Program-made: the position numbers and the translations under genes | The notes under the pieces: model-generated | Database searches by the model: none | Told to the model about the DNA's origin: nothing | What the model saw: the letters and a program-made list of their open reading frames with translations, nothing else | Assembly: GCA_030267565.1 (NCBI GenBank) | Contig: BRXU01000018.1 | Coordinates: forward strand, 1,240,001 to 1,304,000 | DNA: 64,000 nt | Source of the DNA: Pleodorina starrii | Taxonomy: Eukaryota > Chlorophyta > Chlorophyceae > Chlamydomonadales > Volvocaceae | Direction: 5' to 3' | Shown: one piece after another, positions 53,685 to 64,000 of the stretch | Layout of the letters: every line of letters starts with the position of its first letter | How positions within the stretch are numbered: the stretch's first letter is position 1

Positions 53685-56600
53685 CTAGGCGGCGCGGCGC
53701 GTGAGGTAGACCCCGCACTCCAGGTGGTGGGTGTAGGGGAACTGGTCGAAGGCGGCGAAGCGCGCGATGCGGTGCGTGGCGGCGATGGCCCGCAGGTTGG
53801 CGTGCAGCGTCTCGGGGTTGCAGCTGATGTACACGATACGGTCAAACTCCTGAGGCGCGTTGCAGCCGGGGGGCGAGGCGAGGCGCGTTGCAGGCGGGGG
53901 GCGGGGGCCCGACGTGTTCAGAGAGAGACCGGCGTGGCAGCGGGGTGGGAGTGAGGGGCGGGGCGAGGACAGGGGTTACGAGCAGGCGCCCCGGGGGGAC
54001 AGCAGGGCGGGCGGGGAGGTCTGGCCCCAGCAGAGGGCCAAAGCGGCAAGGGCCAGAGGGCGCCATTAGCACCCGACCCACGAGATCCGTCCGTCGAGAT
54101 CACCACGCCGCATCTTCAACCGACCCACGGGTCGGTCGGTACGTCCCACCTACCTGGAGCAGCTGCACCGTGAAGTCGTCGAGCCCCGCCCTCGGCGGGT
54201 CCACCAGGATGGTCCGCAGCCGCAGCTCCTCCCAGGGGCCCAGGCCCTCCAGCCGCCGCCGGCTGCCGCGCGCGCGCATCGTCTCCGCAAACTCCTCGCT
54301 CGCCATGCGCGCCAGGAACACGTTGCTCACGCCGTTGGCCTCCAAGTTGAATCGCGCCGCCTCCACCGAGGACTTGGACACCTCGGTAGCTACCACGCGG
54401 CGGAAGTTCTGGGCCAGTGGGACCTGTAGATCGCGCGGGGAGGGGGGGCGTCGACAGCGCCGCGTCACACAGGCAGGCAGCAACCGCAGAAAAGACACCA
54501 CCGCGTGGGCTTCGGAGCAGGTGGGACTTGTTGAGCTTGGGGGAGCGCGGGGAAGCCGGCGTGGGCCCGGCGCGGTAAGTTTGCGTTTGGGGGGATAGGG
54601 TGGGGGTTTGGGTTAGGGTGGCTCGGGTTGGGGCTCGGATGCGGGGTTGGGGGCAGGGTAGGAAGGAGGAACGGATGAAGAAGGGCTCCGGGTGTGCCGG
54701 TGGGAGGCGGCCAACAATACGGGCAACCCAATACTATACGGTATATGCGCAACGTCTAGGGCGGCGCTCGCGAGATGAGCAGAGCAGAGCAGAGCAGCAC
54801 CCGAGGACCGAAATACGTCACAGGCGGCTTTCGCCGGACAGGACAGGACACGACGGGACAGGCAGCTGCAACGTGGCGAGGTGCGCACAGACACCGCCAC
54901 GCTCTCAAAAGCACCCCTGTCGTACTCCCGTACGAGCAGTGCGACGCACCGTGAAGTTGCCGTTCCCGCAGTACAGCTCCAGCAGGTCGTCCTGCGGCCC
55001 ACCGCCCTCCGCCGCCTCTCCCCCGCCGCCATTCGCCGCCTCCGCCTCCGCCTCCGCCTCCGGTGCCCCATCGCCTGCCTCCCCAGCCGCCGTCAATCGC
55101 GGCCGCTTCTGCGGCTGCTGACCCTCCTGCGCCTCCTGCGCCGGCTGCTGCCCCTCCTCCGGCCCCTGCGGCTGCGCCCGCGTCACATCCATCGCCCAGC
55201 CCAGCATGTGCTGACACACGGTGCCGTTGGGCTGCGAAAAGGCCCCCTCCACCTGCTTCTGCACGTACTGCCGGCCGCCCACAGTCAGGCTCTCCAGCAC
55301 GAACCCCGCCTCCAGCTCCAGCTTCTGTTTGCGGCTGCGGCCGATGACGTGCGGCCGCCGGCCTGCCGCGGCGGCGGTGGGGGTGGCGGCCAGCGCGTCG
55401 CGCAGGCGCTCCGCGGCGGCGGCCCACTCGGGCCCCAGCTTGCGGTGGTACAGCAGCGTGACCATGGCGTCGCCGGCGAGGGTGGTGTGGAAGTTGGCCT
55501 GATGGAAAGGGGTGTGCGTGTGATCCGTGTGTGCGTGTGTAGGGGTGTGTGTGATTGGGGTTTGGGGAGAGTTGGGGAGAGGGGTAATAAGAACGGGGAG
55601 AGGGGAAGAGGGCGAGAGGGGGAAGTTGCGCGTGAGAGGAGGGGTGAGGCGTGGGAGGGGGCAGGCGGGCAGGCGGGCAGGGCAGGGCAGGGTAGGGCAG
55701 GGCAAGGTAGAAGAGGGTAGGGTAGGGTAGGGCACATCCAAGCAGTCCAAATGAGTCACGGACTGCCGGTACAGCCGGGAACAAAAAGGTTGGGCTGGTT
55801 TCGAGGTTGGGTCTGGGTGCCTGCCTGTCCACGCACCTTGAACCGCCACCCGCCCCTAAACCCCTTTTCCTACCTCCCAGTCTTTCGGAAACAGTCCCTC
55901 CGAACCGCTGCGCGACCCTCTGCCCTGCTCTCCCCTGCCCTCCCCTAGCCTCCCCTGCCCTCCCGCCCCTCCCCTGCCCTCCCGCCCCTCCCCTGCCCTC
56001 CCGCCCCTGGCCTGCCCTGGCCTGCCCTCCCCTCCCCCGCCCTGCCCTGCCCTCCCGCCCCTGCCCTGCCGCCCCTGCCCTGCCCTCCCGCCCCTGCCCT
56101 GCCCTCCCCTGTCCCTCCCTCCCTTCCCCTTCCCTCTCCCTCCCTCACCTGGAACAGCCTTGTCCGCAGCTCTGGGCACTCAGCGCACTCCCGCCGCACC
56201 ACCTCCATCAACTCATTCAACTGCCGGGAGGCAACCGGGAAGCTCTCCACGGTCACGCGGCGAGGACCCTTGGGTCGGCCGCCGCCGCCACCGCCGCCGC
56301 CGCGGGCCGGCGGCGCAGCGGCAGCAGCAGCCTCCGATGCCGCCGCCGCCGGCGCGGAGGTGCTGGCGGCGGCAGCGGCGGCGGCGCCGCCGCCGTCGGC
56401 GGCGTCTTCCGCGGCGGTCCCCGGCTGTGGCGGCGGCGGTGGCGCAGGGGAGTTGTCAAACATGACGTACCGGAAGTTGCCGTCTCGCTGTTCAATGGTG
56501 AATTCGGCACGCATGCGGTAGTGGCTGCGAGGACGGAGGAAAGGTAAGGGAGGTGTGGAGAGGGTGAGGGGGTTGGAACGTGGAACGTGGCGGGAAAAGG

Positions 56601-57238
56601 CGGGGCCATGTCGTCGGAAGGCTGTCGGCCTTGTAGGAGGCCGTGTAGCGCAAGTGTGACTTCAAGGGCCACGGTGAAGCTAGGGCGGGGTTGGGGCATG
56701 GGGATGGGGCTTTGGGATGGGGCGGGGCGGGATCGGGGAGCTGGGGAGGCGGGTGAGGCTCGCCGGCTGCAGGCCGTATGGTTTGTTCGGACATGCTCTT
56801 GGGGGACACAGGAGCTTGGCGTAATGCTCGTGAGACTGCGGGCAGCGCCGTCACTTATCCTCCAAACGCGCGGCCGCGCGCGGCCGGCCGCTCCCTGTAC
56901 ATGGGCGTTTGGGCACGCGCGCGAGCGAGGCACACCTGCCTTGGGGGAGACTCGAAAACCTCCAGCTCGGGTGGATTAAATTCCGCAAACAGGTCCTTCA
57001 GCTTGCGTATTTTCGCCTGGAGCTGGGGCCCATACTGGGTTTCGTCCACGCTCGTAACGGCGACCGGGGCGACGAAGCTGGGCGTCGCCGCTTCCTCTGC
57101 GACGGCCACCGCGGTTGCGACTGTGACGGACATATTGTGCTTGAATTGCAAGTATGTTCGGGTGGGGGCTGCCCTAAGAGTATTGCAAGTACGTCCAAGC
57201 CCCGCCGCCGAGCCCAAGACTCGCCGATGAAGTTGCAT
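53685..57238 (-). CDS. trmA: tRNA (uracil-5-)-methyltransferase, TrmA family (five exons)
   Basis: Exons 57238-56940, 56524-56149, 55498-54950, 54423-54154 and 53849-53685 give 552 residues. Conserved TrmA blocks in order are [21 protein letters not shown] joined by splicing to SHYRMRAEF, a YVMFDN segment, [40 protein letters not shown], the SAM site [12 protein letters not shown] (397-408), [22 protein letters not shown] (483-490) and YISCNPETL with nucleophile C508. E542 is 34 residues further on, the spacing I recall for E. coli TrmA (C324, E358). It makes m5U54 in tRNA in the family. The first 40 residues are basic and hydroxylated, suggesting an organelle transit peptide. Gly/Ala-rich inserts lie at about 115-155 and 340-390. 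The first intron uses a GC donor. Confidence 0.92.
55555..56146. repeat. G-rich then C/T-rich tracts in intron 2 of the methyltransferase gene
   Basis: On the plus strand, 55555-55740 is rich in GGGGAGAGG and GGGCAGGGTAGGG, and 55920-56146 is rich in CCCTCCCCTGCC. On the transcribed (minus) strand this is a long C/T then G/A asymmetry inside one intron. It could form quadruplex or triplex structures. No coding is evident. Confidence 0.65.
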
Positions 57239-57540
57239 TGATGTCAGAAGCGGTAGGGCAGAGTAAGGTCAACGCGCTCATGAACAGGCATTCCAAGATG
57301 CTTGGGTTGTTGGGTGGTCCAGGTGTCCGTTGACGGTTTGCACGAGAAAATGAAATCAATTTGCAGTTTTGCGCGTTTGCGTCGTTTGGGCCCCCCTCAG
57401 CATAGGCATAGGCCTACGTCCACAGCTCATCCATAGTTTGTGCTGATCAAAACGCATTACGCGGTGTGAATTGCACGATATACGGCACGGTGAAGTATCT
57501 CCTCAATAACGCGTAGGCCTTAAGGAAATGTCCCCAAAGC
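57239..57540. promoter_or_regulatory. Divergent intergenic region (shared promoter)
   Basis: These 302 bases separate the start codons of the methyltransferase (minus) and the importin-like gene (plus), so both promoters must lie here. The stretch is less GC-rich than its surroundings. I do not see a convincing TATA box or named element. Confidence 0.45.
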
Positions 57541-60500
57541 ATGCTTGCTGAGACGCTATATCAATACCTGCAAGCTCTACCAAGTCGCGAGGCTGAGCAA
57601 GCGCTGCTTGCCTTTCGAGCGAGCGCAGAGGCATGGGACGTCTGCCTGGGTATCGTCAGCGCCTCGCACGGGGCAGTTCCCGATCAACTTACTCTATTTG
57701 CGGCCCAGACGCTGCATGCCTGTGCCAGGCGCGTTCCCTTCCCCAAGGATGGCGAGACCGCGATCGTCGATACCACCGCGCTTGCTGTGATCAGCAGGCA
57801 GCAGGCTTTGGGAAACGCCCTTGTCCATTTGGCTGATCAAGGGGGGCACCAAACAACGTTGCTATGTGCTGCACTGGCAGCACTTTGCGTCCGCCATCCC
57901 GCCACAGTCGTCAACGTACTTCACGCGGCGCTCCAGCAGCTGCCCCAGTCGCTTGCTGTCCAGCTGCTTGTGTGCATGGCAGAGGAGTGCGAGGCGCTCC
58001 AGGCTCGCGCAGGTATGTGGGCCGCCTTACTTCCGAGACTTCTCCATTGCCGACACTGGTTTCTTGTCCGACGCTGGTGCGGCACCGTGAGTGCTGCTGC
58101 CGGTAGAGGTCCCCGCAGACCTCTACAGCAGTGTTCTGATGCAGTATAGGCTTGCGCCTGCACTGGATCCGCTTATAGAAGCGCTGCACACGGCGCACTC
58201 TTCAGTGGCGGCGCTGAACAAAAGCCAGGCACTTTCGCAGATCCGCACCAGCTGCGCCGTCCCAGCAGGCCGGATGGGGCCACTGAAACAGAAACGGAGC
58301 GCACAAAAGCTACATGATCACCTTTGCACACCCAGGATATCGCCCACCGACGACACTCCGGGTACTTGAGTTCTGAGAAGTTAGTGCCGTCCACCACTTT
58401 GCCCGATGCCGGTCCGGATGGCCGCGTAGCCGAGCACGCACCGCCCGCGCCACCAAGGGGCTTTACGCCGTCCTGTACCCGTGGCCGCGCAACCCTATTC
58501 TTACCCACGCCTCCGGAGCCCACTCTCCCTTCCTCCCCGTCCCTTCGCAACGCTATCTTTCCCCTCTTCCTTTGCCCACCCGCCCCCCTCCCCGGCCAGG
58601 CTCCGAGGTCCGGCGATGCGCCTCCGCGAACCACGTGTTGCGTGAGGAGGTGGGCCACCACGTCCTCACCTGGCTGGCCCGCCTCGCCTCGACCCCACCC
58701 CACCTCCAACACCCACCGCAGCAGTCCCAGTCGGGGGCCGGCGGCGGCGGCGGCGGCGGCCATGCCGGCAATGCGGAAGCCGCCGCCACCCTGCCCGACT
58801 ACGCCCACCACCACCACCAGAGCCAGCCGCATCTTCAGCCGCATCTGCCGCCGCGGCTGCTGTCCCCGGTGGTGCGCTGCGTGGGCGCCTGGTCGCGGCT
58901 GGGCTGCCTGTACTCGGCCTGCTGCCCCACCAGCGAGGTGCGGGCGCTGCTGGCGCTGGTGCTGCGGTGCGTGCACCCGCACCCGGGGGGCAACGGCGCG
59001 CCGGTGAGTTGTTCGGAGTGTGCGCGCCGGGGGGTGGTGGTGACGGTGCTGGTGCTGGTGGTTGTGGGAAACGGGTGGAGGGGTGGGGATGGCGCCGCCG
59101 AAGTCGCCCTGGGCCCAGATGGGGCCGTGGAGGCCGTAGAAATATCGCCGTGGGGCGTGTAATGTCAATGTGTGAGGAGGGGGTGTGAAGGGGAAGAACA
59201 GCAGCGGAACTGGCGGTCGGCTGGGCGGGGGGACCTGGTTGAGAGAGAAAAAACGAGCGACTGGGAACAGCGAGCGGGAGGGAGAGGGGGAGAGGTGCCC
59301 TACAGCCAGACCGCGCAGCACCGCAGCGGAGCGGAGCGCACAGAGCAACGTCGCGTCGCGTGGCGGGAACCGGCGGCGGTGCGCGGCGGCGGGGTGCCAG
59401 CGTGCCACCTTATCCGTTTCACATGTATGTGTATAGTGTCAAGGATCGGAACAGAGGCCGACGCGATCAGCCGCAAACGAGTGATCAAGGCCATCAAGCG
59501 AAGCGAGTGTTCGCGCTCATATCTGCATTGCGCGCGCGGCTGACAGCGGCGGTGGCGGTGGTGGTGGTGGGCGGCGATGATGATGCCAACGTACTGAAAA
59601 TTTGGAGCGCCGCGTTCCAATGCGGCTCCATGAGCACAACCCTGAACGTCTGAGCCGCAACCACCACGACCTCCACCACCACCGTGACAGGAGCCTCGCT
59701 GCCCTTCCCGGGCGCTAGCCTCCGCCCGCCTTGACGCACCGGCAGCCTCCCCCCTGCCCCCTCCCCATATCACTCCCTGCCCCCTCCCCAGACACACAAA
59801 CACATACACATATGTACGTGTTACTCCGTGCCACGCACACTGCACTCGCGTCTTGCAGCGCATGGAAAACGAAAGGATTGCAAATTTTGCAGTTGAGAAA
59901 GGTCAAGGAGAATGGCTGCCGCTCCGCTCCGCACGGGGGAAGAGAAGATTTCGGGGGGTTGTCTCGTGTGTCGCGTGTCGTGTCTCGTGTCTCGTCTGCA
60001 TCCGTGCATGGCATCCTTTCGAAAGCCGCCCAGGAGCCAGGACTCAGGACGCATGCCCGGGCAGGCAGGCAGGCTGGCTGGAGACCCAGGCGGGAGTCGT
60101 AGCGTACAGCGGCATCCGAATGAACCCACTGGGCGCTGCGCGCAGTGCATTGTCACGCGGGGCAGCGCACGCCGAGAGAGGCGAGAGAGAGGGAGAGAGA
60201 GAGAGGCGAGATTGATATTTTGATGACACACGTGCGCGCGCGAGGCGTGCACTCACCCGGCACGATGATTCGCGCGTTGCGGTAGCGGCGGGCGATAACC
60301 TCAGCGGCGGCAGCAGCGGTGGGGGTGGCGGTGATGAGTCCAAACGTACTGAAAATTTGGAGCGCCGCATTACAAATGAATGCGGCGCCATGAGCAAAAC
60401 CAAAAACTCTGAGCCAGCACTCCTTCAAGGGGTGTGGACCCCGCCGCCTCTCCGCAACCCCCTCCCCCCCGCAACCTCCCGGCCCCGGTTCGCTTGCGTC

Positions 60501-63500
60501 GCCACCGTCCCATCGCCGCGCTTTCGTCTTTACTGGCCCCGGCCCCGACGACGCATTGCACGCGGCAACCCCCTCCTACTGCCCCCGGCCCCGACTCGCT
60601 CCACACCAGGCTCCTGCAGCGGCATGTGTGCAGTGCCCCCTCGCGTTGCCTTCCATTTGCCATCCACATCACCGCACGCACCGCCCTGCCGCGGACCGCA
60701 GTCAACTGCTGCTGCTACCGTCATTCTCAGTCTCAGATGCGCATCTCTGCGCGGTTCTCAGTGACCAGGCGGCGGTAGTTGTCGTATGCCGTAGATGCCG
60801 TAGGGGCCGTTACGCAACGCGCCCTGTTGCTGCCCTAGCCCTACGGTATTCGCCCCCAGCCTGCTCCCAGCACCCCACCCGCCTTGTCCCTTTCAAGGCA
60901 AGTCCCGAAGACCGCCATGATTGGCCTTCCGGACCATCGTGTCCCCTATTTCTCGCCCTCATGGCTTCCTGTGATCACGAAGTCGCCCTCAAAGGTGCCC
61001 CTCCAGTACGTTTTTCGAACGCTCTCCTCATTTGCCCCATCACCCCAAACATTCACACAATACGCCCTTTTTCAATTCCGCTGCCTTCCTGCCTTGCGGT
61101 CAGGTGCCCCGTCCCGTCGCGTCACCTGTTCCCCTTGACCCTGCCCTCCCCTCCTCCAGGCGTCCGTGCGGCACGACGCCTGCGAGGCGCTGGGTGACTT
61201 CATCGAACACGGTCCAGACGCTCTACTACGGGAGCTGCACAACCCCCTGGTGAATCTGGCGGCAGCGGCAGCCGCCGCCGCCGCCGCCACTGACGCGCGC
61301 GCGCCACGACAACACGTCGACGCCGATGCAGTGTACGATATCGTGCAGCTGGTCTCGTCGTACGCCGCGGCGCGCCTGGGCGAGCTGGTTACGGCGGCGT
61401 GCGGCAGCACGCCGTCGCCGCCGCCGCCGGAGGCGGCGGCGGCGGCGTCAGCGGGTGCGGACGCGGCGGCGGCGCTGGTGGGGGCGCTGTGCCAGCTGGC
61501 CGCGCTGCCCCTCTGGACGGAGGGGGGCTACCCGGTCAGTTGGCCGGCGATGCAGGTGCTGGCGGACCTGGCGCTGGGTTGCATAGCAGCGGTGCCGCCG
61601 CCGGGGCCGATGCTGGCGCTGGCGCCGATGCCGGCGCCGCTGGCGGCAGGCGGAGAGGGCGGTGGCGTCGGCGTGGCAGGTGCGGAGGACGCCATGCAGC
61701 AGGACAGCGGCGGCGGCGGTGGCGATGCGGCAGCAGGTACGGCAACGCTGCGGGCTAAGACCTGGCCAATATCGTATTAGGTACACGGGGTTTTAGGGTT
61801 TTCGCAACCAGCCGTGACCAGCGTGACCATCGCTGCCGCTCCCCCGCCCCGCCCGCTCGCCATGATCTCCTTCGGCTGTCCTTAATTGCAGTCGGCGCCG
61901 CGCTGTCGACCCAGGCCGATGATGCCCCCTCCTCTGCCGCCGCCGCCGCCCAAGAGCACTGCGTCCCCGACATCACCCTGGGCCCGCGGCCCGGCCTGCC
62001 GGCGCCGCTGCTCGTCATGTACGACAATGTACTGCACTCCGTACTGTCGTGCTGCGTCGCATGGAGCCTGCTAGACGCGCCGAACGACGCGGACCCCGCG
62101 GCGCCGCCGCGGGACGCGGCGCCGTCGGCGGCGGCCGCGATGGACGGTGGAGGCGGTGGGGCAGGAGGAGGAGGCGAGGTTGAGGCGGTGGGGCTGTTGC
62201 GGCTGCCGCCCGAGTGCGATGAGGCGCTGCGGGGCTGCCTGCAGGCATGCGGCGGCGTGGTGGGGCAGGCCCGGCAGCTGGAGACTGCTGTGGCGCTTCT
62301 ACAGCACACCGCAGCAGCAGCAGTTGCCGGGACCGGGGCAGCAGTGGAAGGTCCGCCTGCGGCGGCCGCGGCGGCGACGGCGCCGTCATCCGCTGCCGCG
62401 CTGACGGCGGCGCTCGCTGCGGTGTCGGCCTGCGGCGCCTTGCCGGTGCCGGCGGCGGCGGCGGCGGAAGCTGCTGGCGATGCCGCAGCCGCGGCGGCGA
62501 CGGCGGCGTCGTGGATTCTGCTGGCGGCGGCGGAGCACCTGCGCGGGCGCGGCGCGGCGGCCCCGGCGGCGGCGGCGCCGTCGGGGGTTCTGGCTGCACC
62601 TCTCGCGCTGCACTACTGCGAGGCGCTGGCGGGCAGCTGCGGGGCAGTGCTGCACCTCGTGCATCTGAACCACCACCCGCACCACCCCAACCACCTGAAG
62701 CAGCTGCAGCACCAGCAGCAGCAGCAGGGGTGGGGCATTCCGCCGTCGCTTACAGCTTCCGGGGGTTGGGCCGGCGCCGGCGCTGGCGTGGATGGCGGCG
62801 GCCCTGGCGGCGGCGGCGACGTTGGCGAGGCGCTGTGTCGGTTGGCCGAGCCCGCGCTTGCAGGTGGGGTGGGGTGGGGCGTCTTGCACAGCCAATTTGG
62901 CAGGCAGGCAACGGCGGGGCAGCCCTAGTACATCGGGGGCGGGGATGCGTCTGTGTGTGTGGCGGGGTGTGTGTGGGGGCCTTCTGCTGTCGGGGCGAAG
63001 GGCAAGATCATAACTTGGTTATGGGTGGGTGCGCAGCGCGTGGCACACATGCCGTACAACCACCACCACCACGCGCCAGCATGCGTGCAAGGCCGCACCT
63101 GGCACTGCCGCCCGGCGCTGGCTGGCCGTCCGTCCGCTCGCTCCCAGGGCGAAACGTATTAAGCAAACAAGTAGCATGAAGGACACGGGAAAAGAAGCCG
63201 CATGCGAACGTTGACGTATAGCAAGGGTAAAGCTAATGCTAGAAGGTTGGACAACCCAACCTAACCTTAACCTGAGAAAGAAGGGATGTCTGGGGGATGT
63301 CTGGGCCACCAGCCCCACGGCGCTGCCTGAAGCTACAGCTGCGCCAACCCGTGTGCCGCATGCCCCGCAGGCCTTCGGAGCGAGGTCACGGTCGTCGCCG
63401 CGGCGCGGGCGCTGCGGGCGCTGGTGGCGGCGGCGCGGGACCTGGCGGCGCCGCTGCCGCTCCCGCTGGCGGCGGCGCTGGTGGACGCGGCGCACGCGTT

Positions 63501-63599
63501 GCCGTACGACACCGGCTCGAGTCAGCTTCAGGCAGCGGAGCGAGAGCTGGTGCGAGCGGCGGTGGCGGCAGCGGCGGCGGGCGGAGAGGGCACGAACCG
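57541..63599 (+). CDS. Importin-beta superfamily receptor, importin-13/transportin-3-like (partial, runs past the window)
   Basis: Exons that keep one reading phase are 57541-58012, 58107 (or 58119)-58361, 58600-59003, 61160-61736, 61892-62863 and 63371 to about 63599. The N-terminus (LYQYLQALPSREAEQALLAFRASAEAWDVCLGIVS...QLTLFAAQTLHACARR) has the helical repeat pattern and FAAQTL motif of the importin-beta N-terminal domain, closest in my recollection to transportin-SR/importin-13. Later exons carry HEAT-like helices (HVLREEVGHHVLTWLARLA, RHDACEALGDFIEHGP, YDNVLHSVLSCCVAW) separated by Ala/Gly/His/Gln low-complexity inserts. The family carries SR proteins or other cargo through nuclear pores. 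Exon 2 and the last donor are uncertain. The intron at 59004-61159 is unusually long (2.2 kb), so an exon may be missed there. Confidence 0.65.
59589..59640 (+). repeat. Short repeat in the long intron of the importin-like gene, copy 1
   Basis: CGTACTGAAAATTTGGAGCGCCGC is followed by an imperfect inverted partner GCGGCTCCATGAGCA. The same arrangement occurs at 60344-60396, about 755 bases downstream. It may be a small mobile-element end. Confidence 0.5.
60344..60396 (+). repeat. Short repeat in the long intron of the importin-like gene, copy 2
   Basis: This is the second occurrence of CGTACTGAAAATTTGGAGCGCCGC, with the inverted partner GCGGCGCCATGAGCA. GGTGG/GGCGG-rich sequence precedes both copies. 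Confidence 0.5.
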
Positions 63600-64000
63600 G
63601 TACGGCGGCCAGAGCAGCAGGGAATGCCCTCGCATCACTTCGAACTCGTGGGAGGGAGCTACAGACAATGGGATGGATATGCGCTGGGGGCGATGTGGGA
63701 GTGTGGGGGTGGTGGGGGAGATAGGGGGAGATGGGGGCGTTGTTCGGGCATGCCCCGGCCGTGCTGCGGTAGGTGCTTGGGGGTGCAGAGGGTGGTGCCT
63801 CCGTCCCGTGCAGGGGCGTGCACACTGCGTGTCGTCGGGGTTTCGCATGCGTGTCATTGCATGCGTGTTTGTCATCCTCCCTTGTCCTGGTTGTTGTTGT
63901 TGTTGTTGTTGTTACACATGTTCTTACGTGCTGCCCAACCACACATGTAACACGCACACGCACACATATGCACATGCACACATGCACACGGCTGCAGTGG
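63600..64000. other. Right edge: intron or further exon of the importin-like gene
   Basis: After the probable donor at 63600 the sequence is G-rich, then has a GTT triplet run (about 63892-63912) and CACACATGCACACA dinucleotide-type repeats to the end. No further exon is recognised before the window ends. Confidence 0.4.

Noticed and set aside
59004..61159. Extra exons of the importin-like gene in the long intron
   Set aside because: Several short open stretches have acceptor-like CAG, but none keeps phase with a donor and shows helix-repeat sequence; two repeat copies in the interval suggest it is truly intronic.

Overview
This window reads as nuclear DNA of a green alga of the Chlamydomonas/volvocine type. 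The evidence is high GC, genes split by many short introns with strong GTGAGT/GTAAG donors and CAG acceptors, Ala/Gly/Gln-rich inserts in conserved proteins, a chloroplast-targeted coiled-coil protein, tRNA-derived SINE-like pieces, and a non-LTR retrotransposon whose architecture (APE + RT + RNase H + restriction-like endonuclease) is the one I know as Dualen/RandI from Chlamydomonas. The species call is inference.

Layout. 1-2.2 kb holds no gene I can support. 2.3-10.0 kb, minus strand, is a 16-exon gene for a plastid coiled-coil protein resembling MFP1. 11.8-16.7 kb holds a two-exon kinase-like gene (minus strand) inside dispersed repeats; diverged direct repeats lie on both sides, and a copy lacking nearly all of the kinase lies at 51.1-52.4 kb. 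17.1-31.4 kb is a nest of mobile DNA. Two gag-like LTR-retrotransposon fragments meet in opposite orientation. A complete 10.9-kb Dualen-like element (18805-29683, 13-bp target duplication) sits in one of them, and palindromic elements follow. A second, 5'-truncated copy of the Dualen-like element, with identical encoded protein, lies at 35417-37508 with its own 12-bp duplication. 39.5-47.5 kb is a satellite of about 56 units of 140 bp with higher-order structure. 47.3-48.7 kb, minus strand, is a membrane-protein-like reading frame with two frame breaks that runs into the satellite. 49.3-52.4 kb is repeats, including a foldback whose two arms carry a PIF1-type helicase fragment.

53.7-57.2 kb, minus strand, is a five-exon TrmA-family tRNA (uracil-5-)-methyltransferase gene. 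It is divergently paired, across about 300 bp, with a plus-strand gene (57541 to beyond the window) for an importin-13/transportin-like HEAT-repeat receptor.

The most unusual object is the Dualen-like element. Its first ORF joins a Josephin-like (ataxin-3-type deubiquitinase) cysteine protease to the AP endonuclease. The reverse transcriptase lies in a second overlapping ORF, and RNase H plus a second endonuclease lie in a third. The untouched copy of its target at 17.7 kb gives the empty-site sequence, so both insertion ends are fixed to the base apart from a 2-nt ambiguity. All gene models are built by eye from splice signals, reading phase and family motifs; no similarity search was possible.
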